This document shows, piece after piece, positions 33,650-43,388 of a stretch of DNA of 64,000 nucleotides (its first letter is position 1; each line of letters opens with the position of its first letter). A model generated the notes under the pieces. It ran no database searches, was not told where the DNA came from, and was given only the letters and a program-made list of their open reading frames with translations. The position numbers were made by a program, and so were the translations under genes. Source of the DNA: Aquilaria yunnanensis (Eukaryota; Streptophyta; Magnoliopsida; Malvales; Thymelaeaceae); NCBI GenBank assembly GCA_039654915.1, contig CM077593.1, positions 55,620,501-55,684,500 of the forward strand, in the 5' to 3' direction.

Positions 33650-33781
33650 TTTGTTTTAGGGCTCCTCTTATTTTTCTCCTTTGTGCTCCTTCTTTGGGCA
33701 CTTCTTTTGTAAGGCGATTTGCTCTAAATGAACAATCTTTTGGCTAAGTCCTTTCTTGCAAGTTTCTTCATTTCCACTGTC

Positions 33782-34270
33782 CCGAACACGTTTGCTTCAA
33801 GAGACTTTCAGAAAACCTGCAACCAAAGAAACTTTTTACCTTCCTTTGTCCCGAGCGTGCTCGCTCAAGAGACTTTCTGGAAAGTTTGTAAAAATTTGGC
33901 TAAGTCTTTTGCAGGCTTTTTGTTTCCTTTTATCCCGAACATGTTCGCTCAAGGGCCTTCGGAAAACCTTCAGCCAAATTTTTCTGTCTTCCTATTGTCC
34001 CGAGCATATTTGCTCAAGGGACTTAGGAAAATTTTCACGAGATTGCTCATTCCCTTTTTCCCGAGCACGTTCGCTCAAGGGTGTTCGGAAATTACCTCTG
34101 CTTTTGTTTTGGCGTGTACTTTTGCGAGATTCTTGCTTTCCCTTTTTCCCGAGCATGTTCGCTCAAGGGTGTTCGAAAAATTTTCTCTGCACTGATTATG
34201 CCGAGTACTTTTGCAAGATTCTTGTTTCCCATTCTTCCCGAGCATAGTGGCTCAACGGACTTCGGGAAGT
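33782..34270. repeat. Palindromic repeat array between convergent genes, Tat-B
   Basis: Same seven-unit array as in Tat-A, first motif at 33782 and last at 34238. It includes CGAACATGTTCG near 33937 and CCGAGCATGTTCGCTCAAGG near 34149. Confidence 0.8.
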
Positions 34271-34569
34271 CATATCTGCTTTTTTCGTGGCGAGCACCTT
34301 CGCGGAATTTTGTCCTGGACAATTTGGTATACTTAAAAATTTTCTCAAGACCATTCTTCTCCGGACCATCCTGTACTTAGAATATTTTTTGTACAATATA
34401 TTTCTTCCGCTCAACCTTAGGCGTAGAATTTTTTCAGGGCGTCTGAATGCCAAGTGTTTTTCAATTCTACGCCTTCGGCGTCGCCAAGCTTGTACACGCC
34501 TTTTCATACTTCGGCGAGAACCAGATAAGGTCCTTCCCAATTTGCGCGAAGTACTCCGTGAGATGGCCT

Positions 34570-37500
34570 TCAGGGTGCGAAGTCGGCCTTTCGGAGAACG
34601 AGGTCTCCTTTTTTGATTTCTTTTGGCCTGGCTTTTAAGTTGATAGCCGCGGCCACTCTTTGCTGGAAAGCTTTTCTTCTCAGCTCGGCTATTTCTCTGT
34701 GTTCGGCCACAAGGTCGAGCTTAGTTCTCAGACCGAGGTCGTTTCCGCCTTCATCAAATACTTGCACCCGTATTGAAGGCTGAACTATCTCTATTGGGAT
34801 AATGGCCTCTGTTCCGAAGACGAGTGAGAAGGGAGTTTCCCCTGTGGCTCTTCGTGGCGTCGTTCGGTAGCTCCACAATACACTTTGGAGTTCTCCTGGC
34901 CATTTCCCCTTGGCTTCCCCAAGTCTCTTTTTCAGGCCATCTTTTATGGTCCTGTTTGATACTTCCACCTGCCCATTGCTTTGGGGGTGAGCTACTGGGG
35001 CGAAGTGCATCTTTATTCCGAGGTCGCTGATGAATTCCTGGAATCCTTTGTCTATGAACTGGGATCCATTATCAGCTACCAGTACCCTCGGTATGCCAAA
35101 TCTGCATACGATGTTTTTCCATACGAACTTCTGCACTTCTTTTGCCGAGATAGTTGCTAGTGGTTCTGCCTCTACCCACTTTGAGAAATAGTCCACTGCT
35201 ACCACGCAGAATTTCACGCCTCCGGGCGCTGTGGGGAGTGGCCCAATGAGGTCTATACCCCAGACTGCGAAGGGCCAAGGATAGTCGGCCGACGTTACCA
35301 TTTCCGAGGGTATCCTCTGGATTTTTGCATGTCTCTGGCAACTACCGTACTTCTGGACGAACTGCCTTGCGTCCTTTCTCAGGGTAGGCCAGAAGTATCC
35401 TTGGCGGAGTATCACTGCTGCAAGGGCATCAGTTCCAATGTGCGAGCCGCACATGCCTTCGTGGACTTCTTCGAGGACCATCTCAGTATCCTCTTCGCCC
35501 ACACATCTCTGCAGCGGATTTGCATATCCTTGCCGATATAACTCTTCACCAATCAGGAAGAATCTTCCGGCGCGTCTTCGCAGTCTTGCAGCATTGCCGG
35601 CGTCTTCGGGAAGCTCATTCTCTGCGAGGTATCTCTTTATGGGGTCCTTCCACCCCATTCCCGAGGTCGTTACGCTTAGCACGGAGATGCTTGGATGGTC
35701 TAGCACCTCGGTGTATGTTTTGGACTTCGCTAAGCAATCTGCCTCAGTGTTATTCCGCCGGGGTACATTTTCGATCCGCACGGCGTCAAACTCTTGGATG
35801 AGTTTTCTTACCAGCTCGTGGTATTTTGCCAAGATTGGGTCCTTCGCCCCATAATCTCCTGCCGTCTGCCGAACTACTAGCTGGGAATCGCTGTGAGCCC
35901 TTAAGTTTCTCACGCCAATCTTTCTGGCCAAGCGTAATCCCGCTATGAGGGCTTCATACTCAGCCACATTATTGGTGACGTTGAAGCTGAACTTGATAGC
36001 CTTCATCACCTCTAGGCCTTCGGGTCCTCTGATAACTATTCCAGCTCCCTGGTGTACGGACCCCGAGGCTCCGTCAACATGCAAGGTCCATTCTGGCTCA
36101 CCTTCTTTCGGATCTGAGTGGTTCTCCTCAGTGGTGGGTATTTCGGCGATAAAATCTGCCAATGCTTGGGCTTTTATGGCCTTCCGAGGCTCATACGTGA
36201 TTTCGTGTTCGCCAAGCTCTATGCACCACTTGGAGAGCCTTCCCGAATGATCAACTCTCTTCATAACATCCCGTAGTGGTAGACTACTTCGGACGATGAT
36301 GGGGTGAGCCTGGAAATATGGTCGCAGTCTTCTTCCTGCAAGCACCAAGGCGTATATAGCTTTTTGAAGCAAAGGGTACCTGACTTCGGCGCCATGCAGG
36401 GACTTGCTGACGTAGTAGACCGGCCATTGTTTCGGCCCTTCTTCTTTTATCAGGACCGAGCTCACGGCCTTTTCTGTGACGGTGAGGTATAGTACGAGGG
36501 GTTCTCCCTCCCGAGGTTGTCGCAGAGTCGGCAGGCTGGCCAGGTAGACTTTAAGTTCTTCCCAGGCCTTTTGGCAATCTTCATCCCAGGGATGATTGTT
36601 TCTTCCGAGGTCGCCTTCCATCTTTGTTGCCTTTGTGAGGACTTTGAAGAAAGGTCTACACCTATCTCCGTACCTGGAAATAAACCTGCTCAGAGAGGTT
36701 ATTCTTCCGGTTAGTCTCTGCACGTCTTTGACTGTGGCAGGAGTTCGGAACTCAAGCAGAGCCTTAATCTTCTCAGGATTGGCGTCGATGCCTCTTTCGG
36801 ATACCATGTACCCAAGGAATTTTCCCGACGTCACCCCGAAGATACACTTCTCGGGGTTAAGGCGAATCCCGAAGGCTCTGAGCTTTTGGAAGGTTTCCTC
36901 CAAATCTGCAACGTGGTAGCCGGGTAGCTTGCTTTTTACTATCATATCATCAACATATACTTCCATGTTTCTCCCCATTTGGTCTTTAAAGACCTTGTTC
37001 ATCAGTCTCTGGTAGGTGGCTCCTGCATTTTTCAGCCCGAAGGGCATTCTGATATAGCAGTACGTTCCTCCCTCGGTGATGAAGGCAGTTTTCTCTTCAT
37101 CTTCGGGGTCCATCCTTATCTGATGGTAGCCGCTGAAGGCATCTAGGAAGCTCAGGAGCCCGTATTCGGCCGTTGAATCTACCAGTTGATCTATTGGCGG
37201 GAGGGGAAATGAGTCTTTCGGGCAAGCATCGTTCAAGTTTCTGAAATCAATGCACATCCGGAGTTTGCTGCTACCTTCTTTTGTGGCAATGACCACGTTG
37301 CTTAACCATTCGGGGTATTTTACCTCCCTGATAACTTCAGCATCCAATAGGCGCTGGACTTCGGTTTTCACGAAGTTGCTTTTGTGGGCTGAGATGCTTC
37401 GTTTCTTTTGCCTGATAGGTTTTGCTTCCGGGCTTACTTTGAGGCTGTGCTGTATTATGCCAGGGTTCACTCCTGGCATGTCTTTCGGCGAGTAGGCAAA

Positions 37501-39915
37501 CAGATCTTTATTTTTTAGCAGAAAGGATACAAGATTTTCCTTATCACCTTTGGCCAAGCTCTTCCCTATTCGGGTAGATTGTCCTGGGACAAGATCTACT
37601 GCTTCCGTTTCTGCTTCTGCGGGATCTCCTTTTTTGCCTTTCTCCTGCGCCTTTGCCTCCACCGTTTGTGTAGAGCTGTTTGCCGGAGCCTTTCGTGTTT
37701 TTACAAACACCTTTCTTACCTCGGCTTGGTCGATGAAGACCTCTGCATCTCCATCCTTGGTGGCGAATGTGACAGTCAAGTACTTCACATCGGGGCGAAT
37801 GTGCAGGTTCCCCTGAGTCCGCCTTCCAAGGATGGCGTTGTACGAAGACGGGACCTCCATGACGATGAATCTTGCCATTGTGGACGCGTACAACTCAGCT
37901 GCTCCGTCTACCGAAGTGCCTTTCATCATCAAGGGGAGGTCGATCCATCCGAGGACGGGTAGTTCGGATGGCCCAACGCCGAAGGTGGGCGTGGTGACAG
38001 GTTTCAGCTCGCTGCTGGAGATGCCCAAGCTCGGCAGTAAGTGCGAGAATAGGACGTCAGCATTTGAGCCATCATCAAGCAACACTCTCTTGACGTCCCA
38101 GTTCCCTATTCTCGCCATTATCAGCAGCGGGTCGTCGTGGGGGAAGACGACAGTGGAGCCATCTTTGCGAGCCAATTTCTTTGATGGACTTTGATACTCC
38201 ATAACCGTAATTTCTCTGGCCTTCCGCTTTCTTTCCGAGGATGGGAGCCCCGTGGTGATGGTTTGGATGACCCCTACTGGAGGTGGAAGGCGCCTTTTTG
38301 GACTTCTGTTTCTCCGCCTGTCGGAGTCATAGTCCTCGTTTTCGGCCCTCTCTTCCTCCTCTTTTCTGCCCTTTGGGGAGGGCATCCGCAGGTACTTGCG
38401 AAGTTGGCCCTGTTTGATCAGCGACTCTATGTACTTCTTCAGCTGGAAGCAGTTTTCGGTGTCATGACCGTGGTCACGATGAAACTGGCAGAACTTCTTG
38501 GCATTCTTCTTATTATCGGCGGCCATGGCCTTTGGCCGCCGAATCTGCGTCCCTTGCCTTTCCAGCGCCATGAGAATGTTGGTCCGTGTCGTGCTCAAGG
38601 GTGTGAAACTTTGAGGTTTCTTTCCTCGCATTCGCCGTGGTCGACCTGTATGTTCAGAAAGATGCCGAGCTTGCTGGCTGGACCCTTCGGCGCGGTGATG
38701 ATCAGACTTCGGCCCCGCCATCCTCAATTCCTCGGCTGTCATGTGCTGCTCTGCCCTTCGGTAAAATTCTCCGAGGGTCTCCGGGGGGTCCTTTGAGAAC
38801 TCGTAGAACAGCTGTGAGTCACGCCGAAGGCCCCGTGTCATAGCGAGGATGCGGATTTCGGGCCGGAAGTCCGGGACGCTGAGTGCTTCCCTGTTGAATC
38901 GTTCGACATAGTCTCGGATCGTCTCTCCGTTTCTCTGCTCTATGTCGAACATCTGTACAGGCATTTTGGCCGTCGGCCTGCTCCCAATGAACTGCTGGGT
39001 AAAGGCTGTGGACAACTCCTGAAACTCAGTGATAGTCCCTGGGGGCAACGAATTGTACCATGCTGTTGCTGGGCCCGTGAGGGTGACTTCAAAGCATTTG
39101 CACATGGTAGCGTCATCAGCTCCGTGCATTATCATGCTCCGCCTGTACTTCGTCAGATGGGCCTGTGGATCAGTCCGGCCATCATAGATCTCCAGCCTAG
39201 GCACTCTGAAGTCGCCTGGCATAGCTGCCTCAACGACGGTGCGAATAAACGGGGAGCCATCTTCGCATAATGCCCCCGACAGCCTGTCCCAAACGGGTTT
39301 TCTGGTCACTTGCTTCTCCACTCTGTCCAGCCGTGCCAATATCCTTTCCATAAGCGCAGTGGCGCTAGGACCATTTTCGCGGGAGGGAGATCGCCGGCGC
39401 CTTTTCGGGGAGCGAGTTCGGCGCGGAGGGGTCAGGGCCCTCGCCTCGGGCGACGAACTGCTTCGCTGTGAGACTCTCGGTCGCTTGGACCCGGTTTGTC
39501 CCACAGGCCGTTTCCCGAGGGCTATATCTTCTGTGGATGATTCTCCGCGAGGATCTCCACTTTCTGAACTGCGGTGTGTAGACTTGGGGCTTCTCTCCCG
39601 AGGGCGTGTTGATGAGGAGGGTTTCTGGGCCTGTGACTGCTGTGGCCATCTTCGGTCGATCTGCTGAGTCATTTCAGCAACGACCGAGCGCTGAAAGTCC
39701 CTCAAGAAGCTCATGGTGATTACCAGAGGGCGGTCCTCCTCGGGCGTAGAAGTCTCTGGGAGTGTCTGCTCAGCAGCCGGTTGTATCTCAGGCGCGGACG
39801 AGGACCTTGGGAGTCCCTTGTCCTTAGAACGCCGAGTCTCAACGATGGCAATCTGCGAGCGGGTTCCCACAGACGGCGCCAAATGATGGCCTAAGGCCTC
39901 ATCGTTGTGAGTCAT
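34570..39915 (-). CDS. Tat-B gag-pol polyprotein, nearly full length (1,781 aa)
   Basis: Single uninterrupted frame from ATG 39915 (inside the LTR, reading through the PBS) to a TGA at 34570-34572. In Tat-A this codon is CGA, and the frame would continue 51 residues to 34417, so the integrase C-terminal tail is lost. gag, CHHC knuckle, protease, RT (YVDD), both RNase H domains and the D,D,E integrase residues are present in the same positions as Tat-A. The third ligand of the integrase HHCC finger is changed: QKYGSCQ instead of QKCGSCQ (residue 1523, Cys to Tyr). The gag half is intact, unlike Tat-A. Both lesions are C-to-T/G-to-A transitions. It is therefore probably non-autonomous for integration. 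Confidence 0.93.
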   Translation of the reverse strand: MTHNDEALGHHLAPSVGTRSQIAIVETRRSKDKGLPRSSSAPEIQPAAEQTLPETSTPEEDRPLVITMSFLRDFQRSVVAEMTQQIDRRWPQQSQAQKPSSSTRPRERSPKSTHRSSESGDPRGESSTEDIALGKRPVGQTGSKRPRVSQRSSSSPEARALTPPRRTRSPKRRRRSPSRENGPSATALMERILARLDRVEKQVTRKPVWDRLSGALCEDGSPFIRTVVEAAMPGDFRVPRLEIYDGRTDPQAHLTKYRRSMIMHGADDATMCKCFEVTLTGPATAWYNSLPPGTITEFQELSTAFTQQFIGSRPTAKMPVQMFDIEQRNGETIRDYVERFNREALSVPDFRPEIRILAMTRGLRRDSQLFYEFSKDPPETLGEFYRRAEQHMTAEELRMAGPKSDHHRAEGSSQQARHLSEHTGRPRRMRGKKPQSFTPLSTTRTNILMALERQGTQIRRPKAMAADNKKNAKKFCQFHRDHGHDTENCFQLKKYIESLIKQGQLRKYLRMPSPKGRKEEEERAENEDYDSDRRRNRSPKRRLPPPVGVIQTITTGLPSSERKRKAREITVMEYQSPSKKLARKDGSTVVFPHDDPLLIMARIGNWDVKRVLLDDGSNADVLFSHLLPSLGISSSELKPVTTPTFGVGPSELPVLGWIDLPLMMKGTSVDGAAELYASTMARFIVMEVPSSYNAILGRRTQGNLHIRPDVKYLTVTFATKDGDAEVFIDQAEVRKVFVKTRKAPANSSTQTVEAKAQEKGKKGDPAEAETEAVDLVPGQSTRIGKSLAKGDKENLVSFLLKNKDLFAYSPKDMPGVNPGIIQHSLKVSPEAKPIRQKKRSISAHKSNFVKTEVQRLLDAEVIREVKYPEWLSNVVIATKEGSSKLRMCIDFRNLNDACPKDSFPLPPIDQLVDSTAEYGLLSFLDAFSGYHQIRMDPEDEEKTAFITEGGTYCYIRMPFGLKNAGATYQRLMNKVFKDQMGRNMEVYVDDMIVKSKLPGYHVADLEETFQKLRAFGIRLNPEKCIFGVTSGKFLGYMVSERGIDANPEKIKALLEFRTPATVKDVQRLTGRITSLSRFISRYGDRCRPFFKVLTKATKMEGDLGRNNHPWDEDCQKAWEELKVYLASLPTLRQPREGEPLVLYLTVTEKAVSSVLIKEEGPKQWPVYYVSKSLHGAEVRYPLLQKAIYALVLAGRRLRPYFQAHPIIVRSSLPLRDVMKRVDHSGRLSKWCIELGEHEITYEPRKAIKAQALADFIAEIPTTEENHSDPKEGEPEWTLHVDGASGSVHQGAGIVIRGPEGLEVMKAIKFSFNVTNNVAEYEALIAGLRLARKIGVRNLRAHSDSQLVVRQTAGDYGAKDPILAKYHELVRKLIQEFDAVRIENVPRRNNTEADCLAKSKTYTEVLDHPSISVLSVTTSGMGWKDPIKRYLAENELPEDAGNAARLRRRAGRFFLIGEELYRQGYANPLQRCVGEEDTEMVLEEVHEGMCGSHIGTDALAAVILRQGYFWPTLRKDARQFVQKYGSCQRHAKIQRIPSEMVTSADYPWPFAVWGIDLIGPLPTAPGGVKFCVVAVDYFSKWVEAEPLATISAKEVQKFVWKNIVCRFGIPRVLVADNGSQFIDKGFQEFISDLGIKMHFAPVAHPQSNGQVEVSNRTIKDGLKKRLGEAKGKWPGELQSVLWSYRTTPRRATGETPFSLVFGTEAIIPIEIVQPSIRVQVFDEGGNDLGLRTKLDLVAEHREIAELRRKAFQQRVAAAINLKARPKEIKKGDLVLRKADFAP
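39866..39881 (-). promoter_or_regulatory. Tat-B primer-binding site
   Basis: TGGCGCCGTCTGTGGG on the minus strand, two bases from the LTR end. Identical to Tat-A and Tat-C. Confidence 0.85.
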
Positions 39916-40749
39916 GATGACTGTTGAGGAGACTTCTAGGAGGAAGAACGCCTGGAAGGTGGATCGCCCCAAGGAGAGTACCTGAAAAGCTAGTAAACAG
40001 GGTTAGGAGGCCCCCGGAGTGTTTTTCCGGGGGGGAGCCTCCGACGCCCAAGTCAGTGGTGGCCGGAAGAAGGAGAAAGTCACTAGCTCAAAGAGAAAGG
40101 CAGAAAAGTCTCGCCTGGTATTTTCTCAGGGTGTGGGAGCTGTATATCCGGCCTGCCAACCTCCTGTCAAGTATTTATTTCCTGTATATATAGGAATACC
40201 TAGCCCGTTCAGATCATGACACGTGTGCGGTCGGATGCTCCTGAACGTCTGGGCGTAGGGGACAGATAGTTGGTAACTAGATGGCCTCGAGCCTTGTGCT
40301 GAGACGGGCCATGATATGATTCTGATGGCGTCTGCGCGTCAGGGCGACTTTTTACGTCTGTGGTGGGACGTGTCAGAGGCTTCCTTAAATGCTTCCTTAA
40401 ATGCGCCTGCCGTACTCCCGAGGTCCCTGGGCGAGGTCGTCCTCTGGTTCGGACAGAGCCTCTTCGGGAAGCCTACCCTCAGTTCGGGGGTTCCCAGTTC
40501 CAGGGGGTTCCGCCTTCGGGGATATCATATTCGGGCAGCAATGTCTGGTGCCACTTTTCCGAAGGCGCGTTGTTCACAACCTTGGGGGGCGAATGGAGTC
40601 CTCAAGTTTTACTGGCGTGCCGAGGCTCGGAGCTCTCAGGCTATCTCCCGAGGTGCATGATTCCACCTATTCCCGGGAAGCGCCAGTTCTTCTGGCCGTT
40701 GTTGTGGCAGGGTATTCGGCCAGATTGAGGCGACAGCCTTTGGCTATCA
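39884..40749 (-). repeat. Tat-B 5' LTR
   Basis: 866 bp. G-box CACGTG at 40220-40225 and TATATATA at 40185-40192 in element orientation form the core promoter. The gag ATG at 39915 lies inside it. Confidence 0.95.
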
Positions 40750-41240
40750 GCTATCACTTGTATCGTGTTTATCACCCTAGGAGGTTAAGAAGAGAGTTTA
40801 TCTTGCTTATGATGTAAAGAGGTTCTATTCTCATGTAACTCCTATAAAGTGTAAGTATAAATACAGTACAAGAACAATGCTTTCGGTGCGGCAAATCAAC
40901 TTCTTTAGTTATTTGGGTTTATTAGACCTAAAGTCTAATAAACATGTATGCAAAAGTTTACAACATAAGTTTCTACGCCTTACTTGTGGACTAATTGGAA
41001 GCACCTGGTTGTGTTCGCAAGAACATAGAACTCAGAAGCCGTCCTTTTCCATTGCTTCTTTTCTGTGTAAATTTTGTAACGCTTGATGGCAGTGTCGGTT
41101 TTGGCCCAGACCCAAACATGAGACGTAAAACGGCTTCAACGCCAAAATTTAGTGGGTTCATACATCTTTTTTTTTGTTCTCCCAGAAACATATGGTATGG
41201 ATCCGCTGTTCCTTGTCTCCTCCGTCACCGGAGATCTAAG

Positions 41241-41700
41241 ATGGGAACCGACACGGTAAACAAGAAGAAAAAGACGTCAACATCACCTTGTGCCCACCTC
41301 CGAGCCGCTTACCACAATTGCTTCAACAGGTTTCCCTCCTCCTCGTCTTTTTCTCTTCGATTCCTTCGTCCTCAAACCCACTCTAAACGCTGGTCACCCA
41401 TATATTTTTCTGGGGTTCTAATTGAGTCTACACAGGTGGTACTCTGAGAAATTTTTGAACGGTCAGTGGGAGAAAGACGAATGCGTTTCCGAGTGGCAGA
41501 AATACCAGGCTTGTCTCTCTGTAAGTAGAACTTTCCCGGGTTTTGGAGTTCTCCGTCTCTGTTAAGTTTTCTTTCTGATTGCTTCGTTTTTTGATGGATT
41601 TTTGCACTTACAGGAGCGTATGGATGATAAGCATCTTCGTCGTTTCTTGGAAGCTGATGCTCTGCCTGAGGTCGGAAACCCAAAGGATGATCTTAAGTGA
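41241..41700 (+). CDS. Twin-CX9C protein, TRIAP1/Mdm35-like (UPF0203 family), 86 aa
   Basis: Three exons, 41241-41329, 41436-41520 and 41614-41700, joined by GT-AG introns of 106 and 93 bp with consistent phases (89+85+87 = 261 nt). The protein has two CX9C motifs, CAHLRAAYHNC and CVSEWQKYQAC, and between them the family hallmark Phe-Asn-Arg-Trp-Tyr-Ser-Glu-Lys-Phe. This matches the TRIAP1/Mdm35 family (Pfam UPF0203), small intermembrane-space proteins imported through the Mia40 disulfide relay. In yeast and animals they chaperone PRELI/Ups lipid-transfer proteins. The ATG (MGTDTVNKKKK) is the first in frame. It is the only clearly intact host gene in the window, lying just right of Tat-B and the Copia LTR, so its upstream region may have been displaced. 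Confidence 0.88.
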
Positions 41701-42133
41701 TGTAGGTAAAGCTCCTTACTTTCATCTGCTTGCTCGGTTTTTGGACCCAGAGCATATTTACTTGGTTGCATTTTAATGTCATATAGGAAGACCAGTGCAC
41801 GTATTTAGCGACAAAATACTACATGTAAGGAGGTGGAAAATATTCAATTATTCTGAGTTGTGCATTGTAAGATGAGCTATTAAAATGCCTTTTCCAGACC
41901 TGATTGTATTGAAGCTTCAAACTGAAATCCCAGAAAAGGAAGATAAAGAAAATGGAATACTTTTGTGTCCTTGCTGATAAATTGCATTCTACTCTAGTTT
42001 GGCAGACGTTTCAGAGACTTGCTAGGGGTAAATAGTTCATCCATACATTCTGATACAAGGTTCATTATTTGAATATCCAGTTCTGGTGATGATTGGACGG
42101 ACTATATCAACCTAATCTGTTTGCAGTGGAGAA
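41701..42133. other. Intergenic / 3' UTR of the twin-CX9C gene
   Basis: No further coding region. It lies between two convergently transcribed genes and is presumably the 3' UTR of the twin-CX9C gene. No clear terminator can be assigned. Confidence 0.4.
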
Positions 42134-43388
42134 CTAATCGGACTTCTTTTTGAAAAGGAAATGTGTGACCATCCATTCGTCTCCACTGTTATATCCAAAG
42201 AGTTCTGCCGCAGCGATAAAGAATGTCATCCAGTAGACTGTCCATTTAACAGCCTAGTCCATGCCATAGGTTGATTCCATTATTGGCTTGATAGAAGCCA
42301 GGTTTAGGTCCATTCTTTTAAGCCACTCTTCACTGAAACACATTTGCATTCCCAGTTTCATCTGGAGTTCATAGTTATAGGGAAATGTAGCAGTCAAGCA
42401 GCTAAGTTCAGTAATTCTCCCCTAGGAAGAATCAGAATGCTTCGGTTAGTCACATAAATAATTCACTTGTCTGTGCATGGTGTTTGCCATCCACAAGCCA
42501 ATGATTGATGACTGGTACATCATCCTGCAAATGTTATTGTATGGTCGAAATCATATGATTTAATGAAAGGTGGAAAAAACATATTGGAAGTGTTAGATAC
42601 CGTACTGACTTGGAAATACAGTAGTAGATTAGCAGCAGGCATTGTTCCTCCGCTAAAGAAATACCTAGCAATCCAGTCATCTTCATTTGTGTCCTACATA
42701 AGGAGAGGAGACGATGCCATTTGAAAATTTTGGAGCAAATAATCTTTGAATTTCTTGCTCTCAGTGAAAGGCCACTAACAAACACCAAATTTGGTGTACC
42801 TAATAATGGTATGCAAGTGCTTTATAGCAGAAATGATGGACCAAAAGCAGACTATCCTCCTTCATCCACTTGGATATCTTCCTCAGAAGCTCCTAATAAT
42901 TCTTCATATGCTGTATAAAGAAGTATTTGATTTACAATTTAATATACAGACTATGTAGCTATGGATGAAAAAGATAAGGTTAACCTCAAGCATTTCAATA
43001 GAGAATATCTGGTCATATGCCACCTCCATCTCAAAAGTGCTTATATCTGCAACTATTATCTCTACATTATGCAGTTTAAGGTCCCTACGTCATATGCAGT
43101 TGTTAGTAAATCTGAAGCACTAATAATTCCAAGTCGCAAAGCAATTCAAGAAAGCTAAACTCATACCCAAGTTGCTCCTGAATATAAGCTTTCTGTGTGT
43201 TTGAATTGCAAATTCCCGTAACCTTGCAACTAGGGTAGTTTTGGGCAATGAACAAACACAGTGACCCCCAACCCCATCCTACATCAAGAACAGCTTGGCC
43301 GTCTTTAAACTGTGACCTCTCGCAATACAGCTGTAGCATTGCTTTCTCGGCATCCTCCAAGGATTTTGTTTGATCAGCCAAGCAACAA
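42134..43388 (-). pseudogene. Coclaurine N-methyltransferase-like gene, broken
   Basis: Minus-strand exons recognised from conserved words: 43167-43388 (LEDAEKAMLQLYCERSQFKDG, SAM-binding VLDVGWGWGSL, CKVTGICNSNTQKAYI), 42985-43084 (EIIVADISTFEME, DQIFSIEMLE), ~42800-42911 (KISKWMKEDSLLLVHHFCYK), 42610-42693 (DDWIARYFFSGGTMPAANLL), 42466-42524 (DDVPVINHWLVDGKHHAQTS) and 42134-42332 (EEWLKRMD, ELFGYNSGDEWMVTHFLFKK). Phases fit at most junctions. Lesions: Trp for the usual Cys in the SAM motif, a one-base frameshift at the start of the third exon, a lost GT donor after the fifth, and an in-frame TAG in the last. The N-terminal ~130 residues are not found. Relatives are methyltransferases of the CNMT/cyclopropane-synthase-like group, known from benzylisoquinoline alkaloid synthesis but widespread in dicots. 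Confidence 0.85.

Larger units (their letters stand above)
29594..40749 (-). mobile_element. Tat-B: complete Tat-lineage Ty3/Gypsy retrotransposon (11.2 kb)
   Basis: Full-length minus-oriented element with GCTAT duplications (29589-29593 and 40750-40754). LTRs of 867 and 866 bp differ at about four positions by eye. It has the same layout as Tat-A. gag-pol is a single frame truncated only near the integrase C-terminus, and the convergent extra gene is intact. It appears inserted into a small Copia LTR. Confidence 0.95.
29557..40904 (+). mobile_element. Probable Copia 3' LTR split by Tat-B
   Basis: GAATGAGGGGGTG (polypurine-like) is followed at 29557 by TGTTATGATATGCTAAG, a Copia-style LTR start. 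The sequence resumes after Tat-B at 40755 and includes TATAAATAC near 40856. A possible end is GGCAAATCA near 40904. Excluding Tat-B and one TSD it is ~190 bp, a normal size for small Copia LTRs. The right end is tentative. Confidence 0.45.
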
